Origin: Verrucomicrobiaceae bacterium | GTDB taxonomy: Bacteria > Verrucomicrobiota > Verrucomicrobiia > Verrucomicrobiales > Verrucomicrobiaceae | NCBI GenBank assembly: GCA_947466075.1 | Contig: CANIBP010000054.1 | Coordinates: 1-43,168 of the forward strand | Length of the DNA: 43,168 bases | Direction of reading: 5' to 3' | Notes under the pieces: model-generated | Seen by the model: the letters and a program-made list of their open reading frames with translations, nothing else | Told to the model about the DNA's origin: nothing | Database searches by the model: none | Translations under genes and position numbers: made by a program | Shown: in pieces, positions 23,106 to 32,229 of the stretch | Layout of the letters: every line of letters begins with the position of its first letter | Numbering within the stretch: the stretch's first letter is position 1

Positions 23106-25529
23106 ATGCGCTCCCTTGCTGCTCTTATCGGTTCATCGTGTTTGCTCACCTCGGCTCTTGCAGGCCCGATGGTGCATCACATCGAGTTTGTCACGCCTCG
23201 CGCAGGTCAGCTTGGCACCACGGCCGAGGTCACGATTGAAGGTTCCTTCATCAAGGAGGCGAAAGAGGCCCTCTTTTATCGACCAGGTATCCGCTGTGTG
23301 GAGTTGAAGAGCCTGCCGTTGCTGCCTGAACCTCGCAGCACGATTCACGGCGGATTCATTGAGGGCAACGTGACAGCGACGTTCCAGATCGACGCCGATT
23401 GCCCGCTCGGACTGCATCCGTTCAAGCTGCGCACAGCCACGGAGCTGACCACGCTCAGCACTTTCGCCGTCACAAGTTTTCCCATCGTCAAAGAGACGCA
23501 GGAAGACCAAACGGTGCCGATGAACAGCGCCGTGCTCGGTCGCATGGACACGAATCAAGTCGGCGATGTCGATGTGTATCGCGTCACCGGACGTAAAGGC
23601 GAGCATCTGTCCGTGGAAGTCGATTCCGTGTGGCTCACTGAGAAGTTTTATGCTGGCTCCGAGTTCGATCTCACCGCCCGTATTCTCAATGCCAGCGGCA
23701 AAGAACTCGCTCGCAACGACGACAGCGCCCTGCATCTGCAAGACCCTGTTTTGAGCGCCATCCTGCCTGCCGATGGCGAATACCGCGTCGAGGTCAAACA
23801 GCGTATCTTCAACTCCGGCGGCAACTGCTACTACCTCGCGCACATTGGCTCGAATCATCGCCCGTTGGCCGTGTATCCCGCTGGTGGCATGAAAGGCGAA
23901 AAACTGGCCGCCATGCTACTTGGCGATGCCGCAGGCGATGAGGCCGTCCAAATCACGCTTCCGGCTCAAACGGGAGATTTTCACTTCAACGACACGATGC
24001 CATCGCCGCTGCTGATGCGTGTGAGTGAGTTCCCAAACGTGCTGGAAGCCAAAGACGCCGATGAAACTGCCGTCAGTGCTCTTCCCGCCGCTTTGAATGG
24101 CAAAATTGAAGCCGCAACCGATGCCGACAGCTTCCGTGTGAAAACCAAAGTGGGTGATCGCTGGCGTGTGCGTGTGTTTGCTCGCTCGCTCGGCACGCCA
24201 CTCGATCCACGGCTCACGATTCGCAAAGCGGATGCTGAAAGCGATGACATCACCGCTGATGACTCGGTCCTCACAGATCGCGATCTGTGGGCCATGTCGC
24301 GGCAGATTCAGATGAAGGAACTCATGGACCCGGCGGTGATTTGGGAGCCGAAGACAGATGGCGATTATCTAATCAACATCACCGACATGCGCGGCCTTGG
24401 CGATCCGACTTCTGTTTACCGCATCGAGGTCGAGCCCGTGCGCGATGAGATCAACACCTTCATCCAAGCCCGCGTGATCGACATGGTCGAGTGTCCGCGC
24501 CTCACCAGCATCGCCGTGCCGCAGGGTGGTCGCTGGACGGTGAATGTGAACCTCATCGACGCCCCTGGAAGCCGCTACAAAGGTGAACTCGATCTCATGG
24601 TGAATGGTTTGCCCAAAGGCGTGCGCATGATCGCTCCGCGAGTGCTTGCGGGTCAGCGTCAGGTGCCCGTGCAGTTCATCGCCGAGGCTGACACGAAGCC
24701 ACAGACCGCGCTCATCTCCATCACCTGCAAAGCCACCGATGGCACGCCGCTTCTCAGCCGACCGCAGCAGTCGTTTCCCTTCCTTGGCCACAGCGGTGGT
24801 CACGCATGGCACTCATTTGTCGTCCATGACTATGCTTTTGCCGTCACCGAGCCGACGCCTTATCAAATCGACGTCGAGCAGCCAACGATCCCGCTTTCCC
24901 AGAACGGCGAACTCACCCTACCGGTCAAAATCACGCGCAAGCCCGGCTTTGATGAAGCCATCGAGCATCAGTTTGACTGGGTGCCGCCCGGAGTTGAAGG
25001 CGAGCCCACGCTCACCATCCCTGCCGGAAAAAACGAAGGCACACTGCGCATCAGCGCCAGCACCTCGGCCGTGCCGGGCACCTATCGCCTCGCCATGACT
25101 GCCTCCACCACTGGCGGCTCATATTACCTCGGTGCAGGGCGCATCCGCGCATCGAGTGCGTTCATCGACATCACCGTCGCGCAACCTTACATCGCGCTGA
25201 AGAGTAATCCCACTGCTGTGCGTCGCGGTGAAATGGCGCAGGTCGTGTGGGATGTGGAGCACAAGAAGCCCTTTGAAGACAAAGCCGAAGCCACGCTCCT
25301 CGGTTTGCCAAAAGGCTTGAGCGTCATTGGCACGCCCAAGCTCAAATCAGGCGACAAGCAGCTCATCTTCGACATCGCCGCCACCAGCGAGGCGCTGCTC
25401 GGCCAATACAAAGAGCTGAGCTGCGAGATCACCGTCACCGAACACGGCCAACAAATCCGTCAACGAACCGGCAAAGGCATCCTGCGTGTCGATCCCGCGC
25501 TCGTCCAAACTTCCAGCACGTCCCGCTAA
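23106..25529 (+). CDS. PPC-domain secreted protein (cluster B)
   Basis: 807 residues with signal peptide MRSLAALIGSSCLLTSALAG. The protein is beta-rich: an IPT/Ig-like start (HIEFVTPRAGQLGTTAEVTI), PPC-like repeats around VLGRMDTNQVGDVDVYRVTG (about residue 145) and LNGKIEAATDADSFRVKTKV (about 330), then several Ig-like modules to the end. No catalytic residues are apparent. It starts 5 bp after the DUF1501 stop and its stop overlaps the next ATG (TAATG), so the genes are coupled. Likely a cell-surface or periplasmic scaffold for the cytochrome partners. This is the intact version of the gene at 15594. Confidence 0.8.
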   Translation: MRSLAALIGSSCLLTSALAGPMVHHIEFVTPRAGQLGTTAEVTIEGSFIKEAKEALFYRPGIRCVELKSLPLLPEPRSTIHGGFIEGNVTATFQIDADCPLGLHPFKLRTATELTTLSTFAVTSFPIVKETQEDQTVPMNSAVLGRMDTNQVGDVDVYRVTGRKGEHLSVEVDSVWLTEKFYAGSEFDLTARILNASGKELARNDDSALHLQDPVLSAILPADGEYRVEVKQRIFNSGGNCYYLAHIGSNHRPLAVYPAGGMKGEKLAAMLLGDAAGDEAVQITLPAQTGDFHFNDTMPSPLLMRVSEFPNVLEAKDADETAVSALPAALNGKIEAATDADSFRVKTKVGDRWRVRVFARSLGTPLDPRLTIRKADAESDDITADDSVLTDRDLWAMSRQIQMKELMDPAVIWEPKTDGDYLINITDMRGLGDPTSVYRIEVEPVRDEINTFIQARVIDMVECPRLTSIAVPQGGRWTVNVNLIDAPGSRYKGELDLMVNGLPKGVRMIAPRVLAGQRQVPVQFIAEADTKPQTALISITCKATDGTPLLSRPQQSFPFLGHSGGHAWHSFVVHDYAFAVTEPTPYQIDVEQPTIPLSQNGELTLPVKITRKPGFDEAIEHQFDWVPPGVEGEPTLTIPAGKNEGTLRISASTSAVPGTYRLAMTASTTGGSYYLGAGRIRASSAFIDITVAQPYIALKSNPTAVRRGEMAQVVWDVEHKKPFEDKAEATLLGLPKGLSVIGTPKLKSGDKQLIFDIAATSEALLGQYKELSCEITVTEHGQQIRQRTGKGILRVDPALVQTSSTSR

Positions 25530-27724
25530 TGTTCCGATCTCTGTTTGTTACCTTTTTGTTCGCCGCATCCGTCATCGCCGAGGAGGCTCCAAGTTTCCGC
25601 CGCGATGTGATGCCCATCTTGTTTCGTTCAGGTTGCAATCAAGGCACCTGCCATGGCTCGGCTCGTGGGAAGGATGGCTTCATGCTTTCGCTCTTCGGTT
25701 ACGATGCCAAGGGCGACTACTACCGCATCACGCAGGAGATGGTGGGCCGTCGGGTGAATCTCGCGGCACCGGAGCAGAGTTTGATGCTGCTGAAGGCTAC
25801 TGGCAAAGTTCCGCATACAGGCGGTGAGTTGTTCAAACCGGACACGAAGTATTACAAGACGTTGCTCGCCTGGATCGAAGCCGGAGCGCCGGATGATGCT
25901 GGCGCTGTGCCGCAGCCGGTCGAGATCACGTTGTCGCCAGACCGCATCGCGTTTGAAGGCGGCAAAGGAACGCAGAAGACCACGGTAACCGCTCGCTACT
26001 CCGATGGCTCGAAGCGCGATGTCACCGACCTCGCGCTCTTTGCCACGAACAATCCTGCAACGGCGAAGATCGACAAGAACGGTATCGTCTCCGCCTCTGG
26101 ACGCGGCGACACGCATGTGTTTGCGCGTTTCAACCGCTTCACCATCGGCTCCGAAGTCATCGTGTTGCCACAGGACAAAAACTACGCATGGACGAATCCG
26201 TCAGCGAACAACTACATCGACGAGATCGTCCATGATCGGTTGCAAAAGCTGCGCCTGCTGCCCTCCGATGTCTGCGATGACGAAACCTTCATCCGTCGCC
26301 TTTACATTGACCTCACGGGCTCGTTGCCGACGACGAAAGAGTATCGCGAGTTCATGGCCGACGCGTCAAAGGACAAGCGCACGGCTTTGATCGACCAATT
26401 GCTGCAAAGCGATGGCTTCACGGACCTGTGGACCGATCTTTGGGCCGAAATGCTGCGCGTCAAAGGCGGCGGCTACGCGCCCAGCGCCACCGATGTGAAG
26501 GCCGCCGATGTCTATTATGAATGGATCCGCGAGCAGATCGCCAAGAACCGGCCGCTGAACGAGTTCGTGGCCGATCAGATCACCGGCACCGGCAGCAACC
26601 TCACCAACGGCCCTGCGAATCTTTACACGATGCTCGTGCATGACGTAAAAGTGACGCCGAAGAACCTCGCCGCCGATTTTTCGCAGCTCTTCACCGGCGT
26701 GCGCATTCAGTGCGCCGAGTGTCATAACCATCCCTTCGACCGCTGGACGCAAGACGACTACTACGGCTGGGTTAGCTTCTTCACCGGCATCCAGCGGAAG
26801 CTCGGAGTCGAGCCTCGTGAGTTCTATGTCTTCAATGATCTCTCTGCCGCGCCTGCGAAACATCTCGTCGATGAGCGCCCGATGCAGCCCACGGTGCTCG
26901 GTGGTGAAAGCAGCGTTCCGAAGGGCAAAGACCCACGTCAGGCTCTTGCCGCATGGCTCACGTCGCCGAAGAACGAGCTGTTCACCCGCAACCTCGCCAA
27001 TCGCATGTGGGCGCATTTGATGGGGCGTGGCCTCGTCGAGCCGCTGGATGACATGCGCGTGAGCAATCCACCCACGAACGGCCCGCTGCTCGATGCTTTA
27101 GCGAAACACCTCGGCGACTCCGGCTTCAACCTGCGCGGCTTCATTCGAGACATCACGACCTCGCGCACCTACCAACTCTCCGCCAAGCCGAACAAGACGA
27201 ATGCGGACGACACGCGTCAGTTCTCCCGCTCACAACTGCGCCGACTGCGTGCCGATGTGTTGCTCGATGCCATTGTGGAGGCCACGGACGGCCAGCGCGG
27301 CTTCACCTACTTCCCCAAAGGCACCAAGGCCATCCAGCATTACCCACGCAGCCCTGGCGACACAACGCGTCCGATGACAGGCGATCCATTCTTCGAGACC
27401 TTTGGCCGTGCGGGACGTGCCAGCGTCTGTGTCTGCGACACCAAGTTCGAGCCCACGCTGTCGCAAACCCTGCACATGGTGGCCGGTGACACCGTGCAGA
27501 GTCAGATCGGTGCCGGACAAGTCATTGAGAAGCACCTCAAGGCCGTCACACCGCCGGAAACGATCATCGAAGACCTCTACCTCCGCGCCTTGAGCCGCAA
27601 GCCGAAGCCGGATGAACTCAAGTCCCTGCTCGAACTCGTCGGCAGCGACACCAAAGACCGCAAACCCTACCAGGACATCTTCTGGAGCCTGCTCAACTCC
27701 ACGGAGTTCATCTTCAATCATTGA
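25529..27724 (+). CDS. DUF1549/DUF1553 cytochrome-like protein (cluster B)
   Basis: 731 residues with signal peptide MFRSLFVTFLFAASVIAEE. A CX4CH haem-like site CNQGTCHG (C36, C41, H42) leads the first domain. A Big2-like Ig domain follows (about residues 130-210), then DUF1549 with IQCAECHNHPFDRWTQDDYY (C395, C398, H399) and DUF1553 with ANRMWAHLMGRGLVEPLDDM, CVCD and a terminal EFIFNH. It lacks the extra N-terminal Ig-like domain seen in the cluster A paralogue. The protein should be exported and may carry two covalent haems. Function of the family is unknown. Confidence 0.85.
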   Translation: MFRSLFVTFLFAASVIAEEAPSFRRDVMPILFRSGCNQGTCHGSARGKDGFMLSLFGYDAKGDYYRITQEMVGRRVNLAAPEQSLMLLKATGKVPHTGGELFKPDTKYYKTLLAWIEAGAPDDAGAVPQPVEITLSPDRIAFEGGKGTQKTTVTARYSDGSKRDVTDLALFATNNPATAKIDKNGIVSASGRGDTHVFARFNRFTIGSEVIVLPQDKNYAWTNPSANNYIDEIVHDRLQKLRLLPSDVCDDETFIRRLYIDLTGSLPTTKEYREFMADASKDKRTALIDQLLQSDGFTDLWTDLWAEMLRVKGGGYAPSATDVKAADVYYEWIREQIAKNRPLNEFVADQITGTGSNLTNGPANLYTMLVHDVKVTPKNLAADFSQLFTGVRIQCAECHNHPFDRWTQDDYYGWVSFFTGIQRKLGVEPREFYVFNDLSAAPAKHLVDERPMQPTVLGGESSVPKGKDPRQALAAWLTSPKNELFTRNLANRMWAHLMGRGLVEPLDDMRVSNPPTNGPLLDALAKHLGDSGFNLRGFIRDITTSRTYQLSAKPNKTNADDTRQFSRSQLRRLRADVLLDAIVEATDGQRGFTYFPKGTKAIQHYPRSPGDTTRPMTGDPFFETFGRAGRASVCVCDTKFEPTLSQTLHMVAGDTVQSQIGAGQVIEKHLKAVTPPETIIEDLYLRALSRKPKPDELKSLLELVGSDTKDRKPYQDIFWSLLNSTEFIFNH

Positions 27725-27726
27725 TC

Positions 27727-29094
27727 ATGCGCTCGCTGCTTCTTTTCCCATTGCTGCTCACCTCAGCGGCCGCTGCTGATGCCGTCGTCACTTACGACGA
27801 GCACATCAAGCCCATCTTCCGCGAGCATTGCCTCAAATGTCACGGCGAAGATGAGCAGAAGGCCGATCTGAACCTCGCCAACTTCACCTCCGTGCTCAAA
27901 GGCGGCAGCGGCGACAAAGCCGTCATCGCAGGTCGCGCGAGCCAGAGTCTGCTCTTCCAAGCCATCACCGCCGAAGACGACTCCGAGCGCATGCCGCCAA
28001 AAAAAGCACCACTGCCCGCTCCACAGATCGAACTCATCCGCCAGTGGATCCAAGGCGGCCTGCGCGAGTCCTCCGCGAGCAAGTCCCTCGTCGCCGAGCG
28101 CGATACCAGCTTCAAACCTGCTGCCACGCTCAACTTCGACGGCCCACCGCCGATGCCCGAGTCACTGCCCACCTTCACACCACCGAAGCTCAAGCGCCCT
28201 CTGCCTATCATCGCCATGGCAGCGAGTCCACGCGCTCCGTTGATTGCCGTCGCAGGTCATGAGCACGTTCGTTTGGTCGATGCGAATACGCAGAAGGAAC
28301 TCGGCGTACTCGCCTTTCCTGAAGGCCAGCCCAACGTCATCCGCTTCAGCCTCGACGGCCGTGTTTTGATGGTCGCAGGCGGCAAGCCCGTGCAGTCCGG
28401 CAGCGTCGTTCTGTTTGATATCAAAACCGGCAAACGCCTCACCACCATCGGCGATGAAACAGACGCCGCGCTCGCCGCTGATCTCAGTCCTGATCAGCAA
28501 CTCGTCGCCCTCGGTGGTTCCGGCAAGGTCGTCAAAATCTATAACACCGCCGATGGCAAACTGCGCCACAAGCTCACCAAGCACACCGACTGGATCACCG
28601 CGCTCACCTTCAGCCCCGATGGCAAAAAGCTCGCTTCATCAGACCGCGCTGGGGGCATCCATCTTTGGGATGCCACAGGCGGCGGCATCCTTCTCTCCCT
28701 CGCCGAGCACAAAGCCGCCGTGCGTGCTCTGAGTTGGCGCAGCGACAGCCGCATGCTCGCCAGCGGCGGCGAAGACGGCCTCCTCATCTGGTGGGACGCC
28801 AAAGACGGCTGGCCCGCCATCACCAACACCAACGCACATCCGCCCGTGCGCCCCACCGGCTACTATGGCAAGCTCCCCAACGGCGTCCTCTCTGCCGCCT
28901 TCGGCCCCAACGGCGAACTCCTCACCGCCGGCCGCGACAAACAAGTGCGCCTCTGGGCCGCCAACGGCAGCGTTTTAAAGTCCTTTGCGAATGAGACTTC
29001 TCTGCCGCTGCAAACCAGCATTACCTTCGATGGTAAAGGACTGTTTGCCGGTGATGCTGCTGGCGCGGTGCGCTACTGGACGGCCGCGAACTGA
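27727..29094 (+). CDS. Planctomycete-type cytochrome c / WD40 protein (cluster B)
   Basis: 455 residues from ATG 27727; a TTG at 27721 overlapping the preceding stop is possible. Signal peptide MRSLLLFPLLLTSAAAADA. Haem site REHCLKCHG (C35, C38, H39), with DDSERMPPKKAP as the distal-Met segment. WD40-like repeats occupy about residues 165-450, including LTFSPDGKKLASSDRAGG, LSWRSDSRMLASGGEDG and GRDKQVRLWAANG. Last gene of cluster B; a hairpin at 29117-29140 follows. It parallels the cluster A protein at 20250 in order and domain layout. Confidence 0.87.
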   Translation: MRSLLLFPLLLTSAAAADAVVTYDEHIKPIFREHCLKCHGEDEQKADLNLANFTSVLKGGSGDKAVIAGRASQSLLFQAITAEDDSERMPPKKAPLPAPQIELIRQWIQGGLRESSASKSLVAERDTSFKPAATLNFDGPPPMPESLPTFTPPKLKRPLPIIAMAASPRAPLIAVAGHEHVRLVDANTQKELGVLAFPEGQPNVIRFSLDGRVLMVAGGKPVQSGSVVLFDIKTGKRLTTIGDETDAALAADLSPDQQLVALGGSGKVVKIYNTADGKLRHKLTKHTDWITALTFSPDGKKLASSDRAGGIHLWDATGGGILLSLAEHKAAVRALSWRSDSRMLASGGEDGLLIWWDAKDGWPAITNTNAHPPVRPTGYYGKLPNGVLSAAFGPNGELLTAGRDKQVRLWAANGSVLKSFANETSLPLQTSITFDGKGLFAGDAAGAVRYWTAAN

Positions 29095-29116
29095 TCTTGG
29101 CTCAAACAAATGAATT

Positions 29117-29140
29117 ATCAGAGGGCGACACGCCCCTGAT
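29117..29140. terminator. stem-loop between convergent genes, probable terminator
   Basis: ATCAG-a-GGGCG (29117-29127), loop ACA, CGCCC-CTGAT (29131-29140) form a 10-bp stem with one bulged A. It sits between the end of cluster B and the end of the convergent lipoprotein gene. There is no clear T-tract on either strand, so termination is inferred from stem strength and position. Confidence 0.5.
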
Positions 29141-29141
29141 G

Positions 29142-29444
29142 TTACTTGCCCGAAGTCTGCGCCCTAGAAGCTGCGACTGGTGCGTAGCTGGTCATGGACG
29201 ACTGGGAAGCGCGGTAGTAGTTGCCGTCGCCCCAAGCGTAAGGATCATCAAAAGTGCCGTACATGGCGTAGTTGTCTGTGGGCATCGGCCAGATCGCGTA
29301 ACCACTACCGTAACCGCCATAGCTGTCTGGACCGTAGGCGGTGAGATTGTAGCCATTGCCGACCACATGGCGGGACTGGGTGCAGGAGGCCATGGAAAGG
29401 GCGGCAAGAACCGATAGGAGGGACAGTGAGCGAGCGTGTTTCAT
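29142..29444 (-). CDS. small Tyr/Gly-rich lipoprotein
   Basis: 100 residues. The N-terminus MKHARSLSLLSVLAALSMASC is a type II signal with a plausible lipobox MASC (Cys at 21); Met at -3 is unusual. The mature part is rich in Tyr, Gly, Ser and Asp (SYGGYGSGYAIWP). No family is recognised. Probably anchored in a membrane facing the periplasm or outside. The gene is monocistronic and converges on cluster B. Confidence 0.6.
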   Translation of the reverse strand: MKHARSLSLLSVLAALSMASCTQSRHVVGNGYNLTAYGPDSYGGYGSGYAIWPMPTDNYAMYGTFDDPYAWGDGNYYRASQSSMTSYAPVAASRAQTSGK

Positions 29445-29579
29445 TGGGTGGCGTTGATGAGGTGCGGGGACAGTTTTTTCGTATTGTTTGAGATGATGAG
29501 CCGCGACGGAGAAAAAAGCAATTCGATAACTCTGGAACTTGGAATCTTCCCCTCCGGTCTCACGTTTGAGTTACCCACC

Positions 29580-30221
29580 ATGAAACCCATCGCCATCGCC
29601 CTGCTCGCCACGCTCAGCCTCTCTTTCGCCGCCGAACCTCCAGATACCACCGGCTGGAAGGATCTGTTTGTTGCCGATCTCTCTAATACCGTCGATCCCG
29701 CCGGTTGGGTCTTTGAAGGCATGGAACTCGTCGCCAAGACCCACGATACGCTGTGGACGAAGGACTCCTACGGCGACTTCATCCTAGATCTCGAATTCAA
29801 GGTGATCGCGGAATCGAATAGCGGCATCTTCCTCCGCTCTGGGGACATCAAGAATGTGCTCTCTGCTCTCGAAATCCAAGTCCACGACAGCGCCGATGGC
29901 AGCAAATACGGCATGGTCGCCGCGATTTATGATGCCATGCCGCCTAGCAAGAGCATGGCCAAGCCCGTGGGCGAGTGGAATCACTTCACCATCACCTGCA
30001 AAGGCCCGCTGGTCAGCGTGGTGTTCAACGGCGAGGAAGTCATCAATGCCAACCTCGATAACTGGCCCGAAGTTGGCAAAAATCCGGATGGTACGCCCAA
30101 CAAGTTCAAGAAAGCCCTCAAAGATTTCGCCCGCAACGGCCCTATAGGACTACAAGGCCTCCACGGCAAAGCGCAGGCTCCGGTGTGGTATCGAAACGTG
30201 AAGATCAAAGTAATCGAGTAA
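29580..30221 (+). CDS. DUF1080 / 3-keto-disaccharide hydrolase-like secreted protein
   Basis: 213 residues from ATG 29580, with signal peptide MKPIAIALLATLSLSFAAE. The concanavalin/LamG-like DUF1080 fold is marked by GWKDLFVADL, SYGDFILDLEFKV, SNSGIFLRS (about residues 81-89), ALEIQVHDS and the C-terminal GPIGLQGLHG and VWYRNVKIK. Members of PF06439 act on or bind glycans, and some cleave 3-keto-glycosides. It is common next to sugar isomerases of the type found at 35121. Extracytoplasmic. Substrate unknown. Confidence 0.88.
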   Translation: MKPIAIALLATLSLSFAAEPPDTTGWKDLFVADLSNTVDPAGWVFEGMELVAKTHDTLWTKDSYGDFILDLEFKVIAESNSGIFLRSGDIKNVLSALEIQVHDSADGSKYGMVAAIYDAMPPSKSMAKPVGEWNHFTITCKGPLVSVVFNGEEVINANLDNWPEVGKNPDGTPNKFKKALKDFARNGPIGLQGLHGKAQAPVWYRNVKIKVIE

Positions 30222-30275
30222 AGAAGATTGGCTGATGATTTCCTCGGGACTGTAGCGTGCGTATCGAGATAGGCG

Positions 30276-30301
30276 GCGCTCAGCGGCAATCGCCTGAGCG
30301 C
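30276..30301. other. perfect 8-bp stem-loop between the DUF1080 and SulP genes
   Basis: GCGCTCAG (30276-30283) and CTGAGCGC (30294-30301) flank a 10-base loop. It could terminate the DUF1080 transcript, but no T-run follows, so an attenuator or binding site upstream of the SulP gene is equally possible. Confidence 0.4.
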
Positions 30302-30332
30302 ATTGCTTGTGCTTCACGCGCTCGCGTCTAGC

Positions 30333-32218
30333 ATGCGTGAATCGTTTTCCGAGGAGTTTCTCTTGTTTCCCCACCTTCAAGCCTGGTTCCAACGTCTGCG
30401 TGATCTCACACGTCATGCGCAGACCATGCTGCAAACGGTCATTGTCGAAAGTGCGTTGGATCCCTTTCCACTGCGGCGGTCACTGCTTGGGTATGGGAAG
30501 CGCAGCTTCTTCGCCGATCTGCGTGCGGGTGTGACGGTGGCGATGCTTAGCATTCCGCAGGGCATGGCGTACGCGCTCATTGCCGGGTTACCGCTGCAAT
30601 ACGGCATCACTTGCTCGGCCATTGCTGCAATCGTCAGCCCGCTGCTGTCTTCGTCGCGGCACACCGTGTTTGGCCCCACCAATGCGACGGCGTTCATGGT
30701 GTTTTCCTACTTCGCGGCGTATCCCCATCTCGATCGTCTTGGCATGATGCCACTGCTCGTATTTCTGACAGCGGCGTTGCTCATCATGGGCGCGTTTCTG
30801 CGGGTGGCAGATCTCACGCAGTTCATCAGCCGGACCGTGGTGGTCGCTTATGTCACCGGAGCTTCCATTCTCATCACGGTGAACCAGCTTCCTGCGCTGC
30901 TGGGCATTCCTGCCGAGGCGCTGCAATCCAGCGGGCATCCCATCATCACATTTCCAGGACACGTTCAGCGCATTCTCACGCATCTGGGCCATTCCGAATG
31001 GCTGAGCATCGTTTTTCAGCGCTGACACTCGCTGGTTATTTCAGCATAAAGCGCTGGCTACCGCGCTGGCCGGCGTTTGCCACCACACTTATTGCAGTAT
31101 CACTGCTCGCACTCATTCCGGCGGTGCTCGGCCAGCAAGTGCCGACATTCAGCAACGCCACCTTCAGTTGGAGTGAACTGCTGCCGCCCTTTCCTGATTT
31201 CATTTCCAGCAGCACGCTGCCCGACTTTAGCCGTCTGTTTGGACTCGCGCTTGCGCTCGCGTTCCTCGCCACGTTGGAAAACAGCGCTATGTCCAAGACG
31301 CTTGCGAGTCGTTCCAATCAACGCGTGGACCCCAATCAGGACATGCTCGCCCTCGGCGCGGCAAATCTCGCCTGCGCGTACCTCAGCGGCATGCCGGCTT
31401 CGTGCTCGCTGACACGCTCCGCCTTGAACTACACCTCTGGCGCACGCACAGGGCTCGCCAGCATGTGGAACGGCCTATGCTGCCTCATCGGTGCTTTGAC
31501 GCTCGGCGCAGCTGTGGCTTACATCCCGCGTGCGGCGCTGGCCACGCTCGTCGTGTGCGTTGCGTTTTCGTTGTTCAACAAGCGCCAGATCAGCATCAGC
31601 TTGCATGCCACGCGTTCGGATGCGCTTGTGTTTGTCGTCACGCTCATCGCCACACTGATGTTGCCGCTCCATGTGGCGATCTTCGTCGGCATTGGTGTCT
31701 CCATCGTGCTGTATCTGCGCAAATCGAGTCGGCCATCGTTGGTGGAATACGAATTCAATGAGGAAGGCCTTCTCACTGAAGCACGGCAAGGCGGGCGCCA
31801 ACATCCGGCGATTTCCATCGTGCATGTCGAAGGTGAATTGTTCTTTGGCTCTGCCGATCTGTTTCGCACGCAGATCCAGCGCTCATGCGTCGATCCCAAT
31901 CTGCGTATCATTATCCTGCGGCTCAAGAACGCACGGCATCTTGATGCTACCTGCGCCATGGCCATTGAGGAACTGGTGCGTTTGCTGCGCGCCGACGGCC
32001 GCGATCTCATCATCAGCGGCGTGGTGAAGGATCTTTACCGTGTGTTGAAGGATTCCGGCCTCGTCGAAGTCGTCGGCAAGGACAACATCTTCCCTGCTAG
32101 TCCTACGAACCCGAACCTCGCAACGCGCAACGCCCTCATCCGTGCGCAGACGATCCTTGGTATTAAAGACGCTGACGTGCGCATCTATTACGATCCCTCG
32201 AAGCAGCCGAGCACGTAA
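30333..32218 (+). pseudogene. SulP-family anion transporter with STAS domain, frameshifted
   Basis: From ATG 30333 the first part has RAGVTVAMLSIPQGMAYALIAGLP, the SulP signature (about residues 55-78), and several TM helices up to EWLSIVF. The frame then breaks at T5 (31012-31016). Adding one T joins it to FSALTLAGYFSIKRW and the remaining TM helices, then a cytoplasmic STAS domain from about residue 500 (SIVHVEGELFFGSADLF, RHLDATCAMAIEEL). The repaired length is about 628 residues, normal for SulP. The family carries sulfate, bicarbonate or dicarboxylates. It lies next to another gene with a one-base loss, so sequence error is plausible. Confidence 0.75.
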
Positions 32219-32229
32219 CCTGTTCCAAT

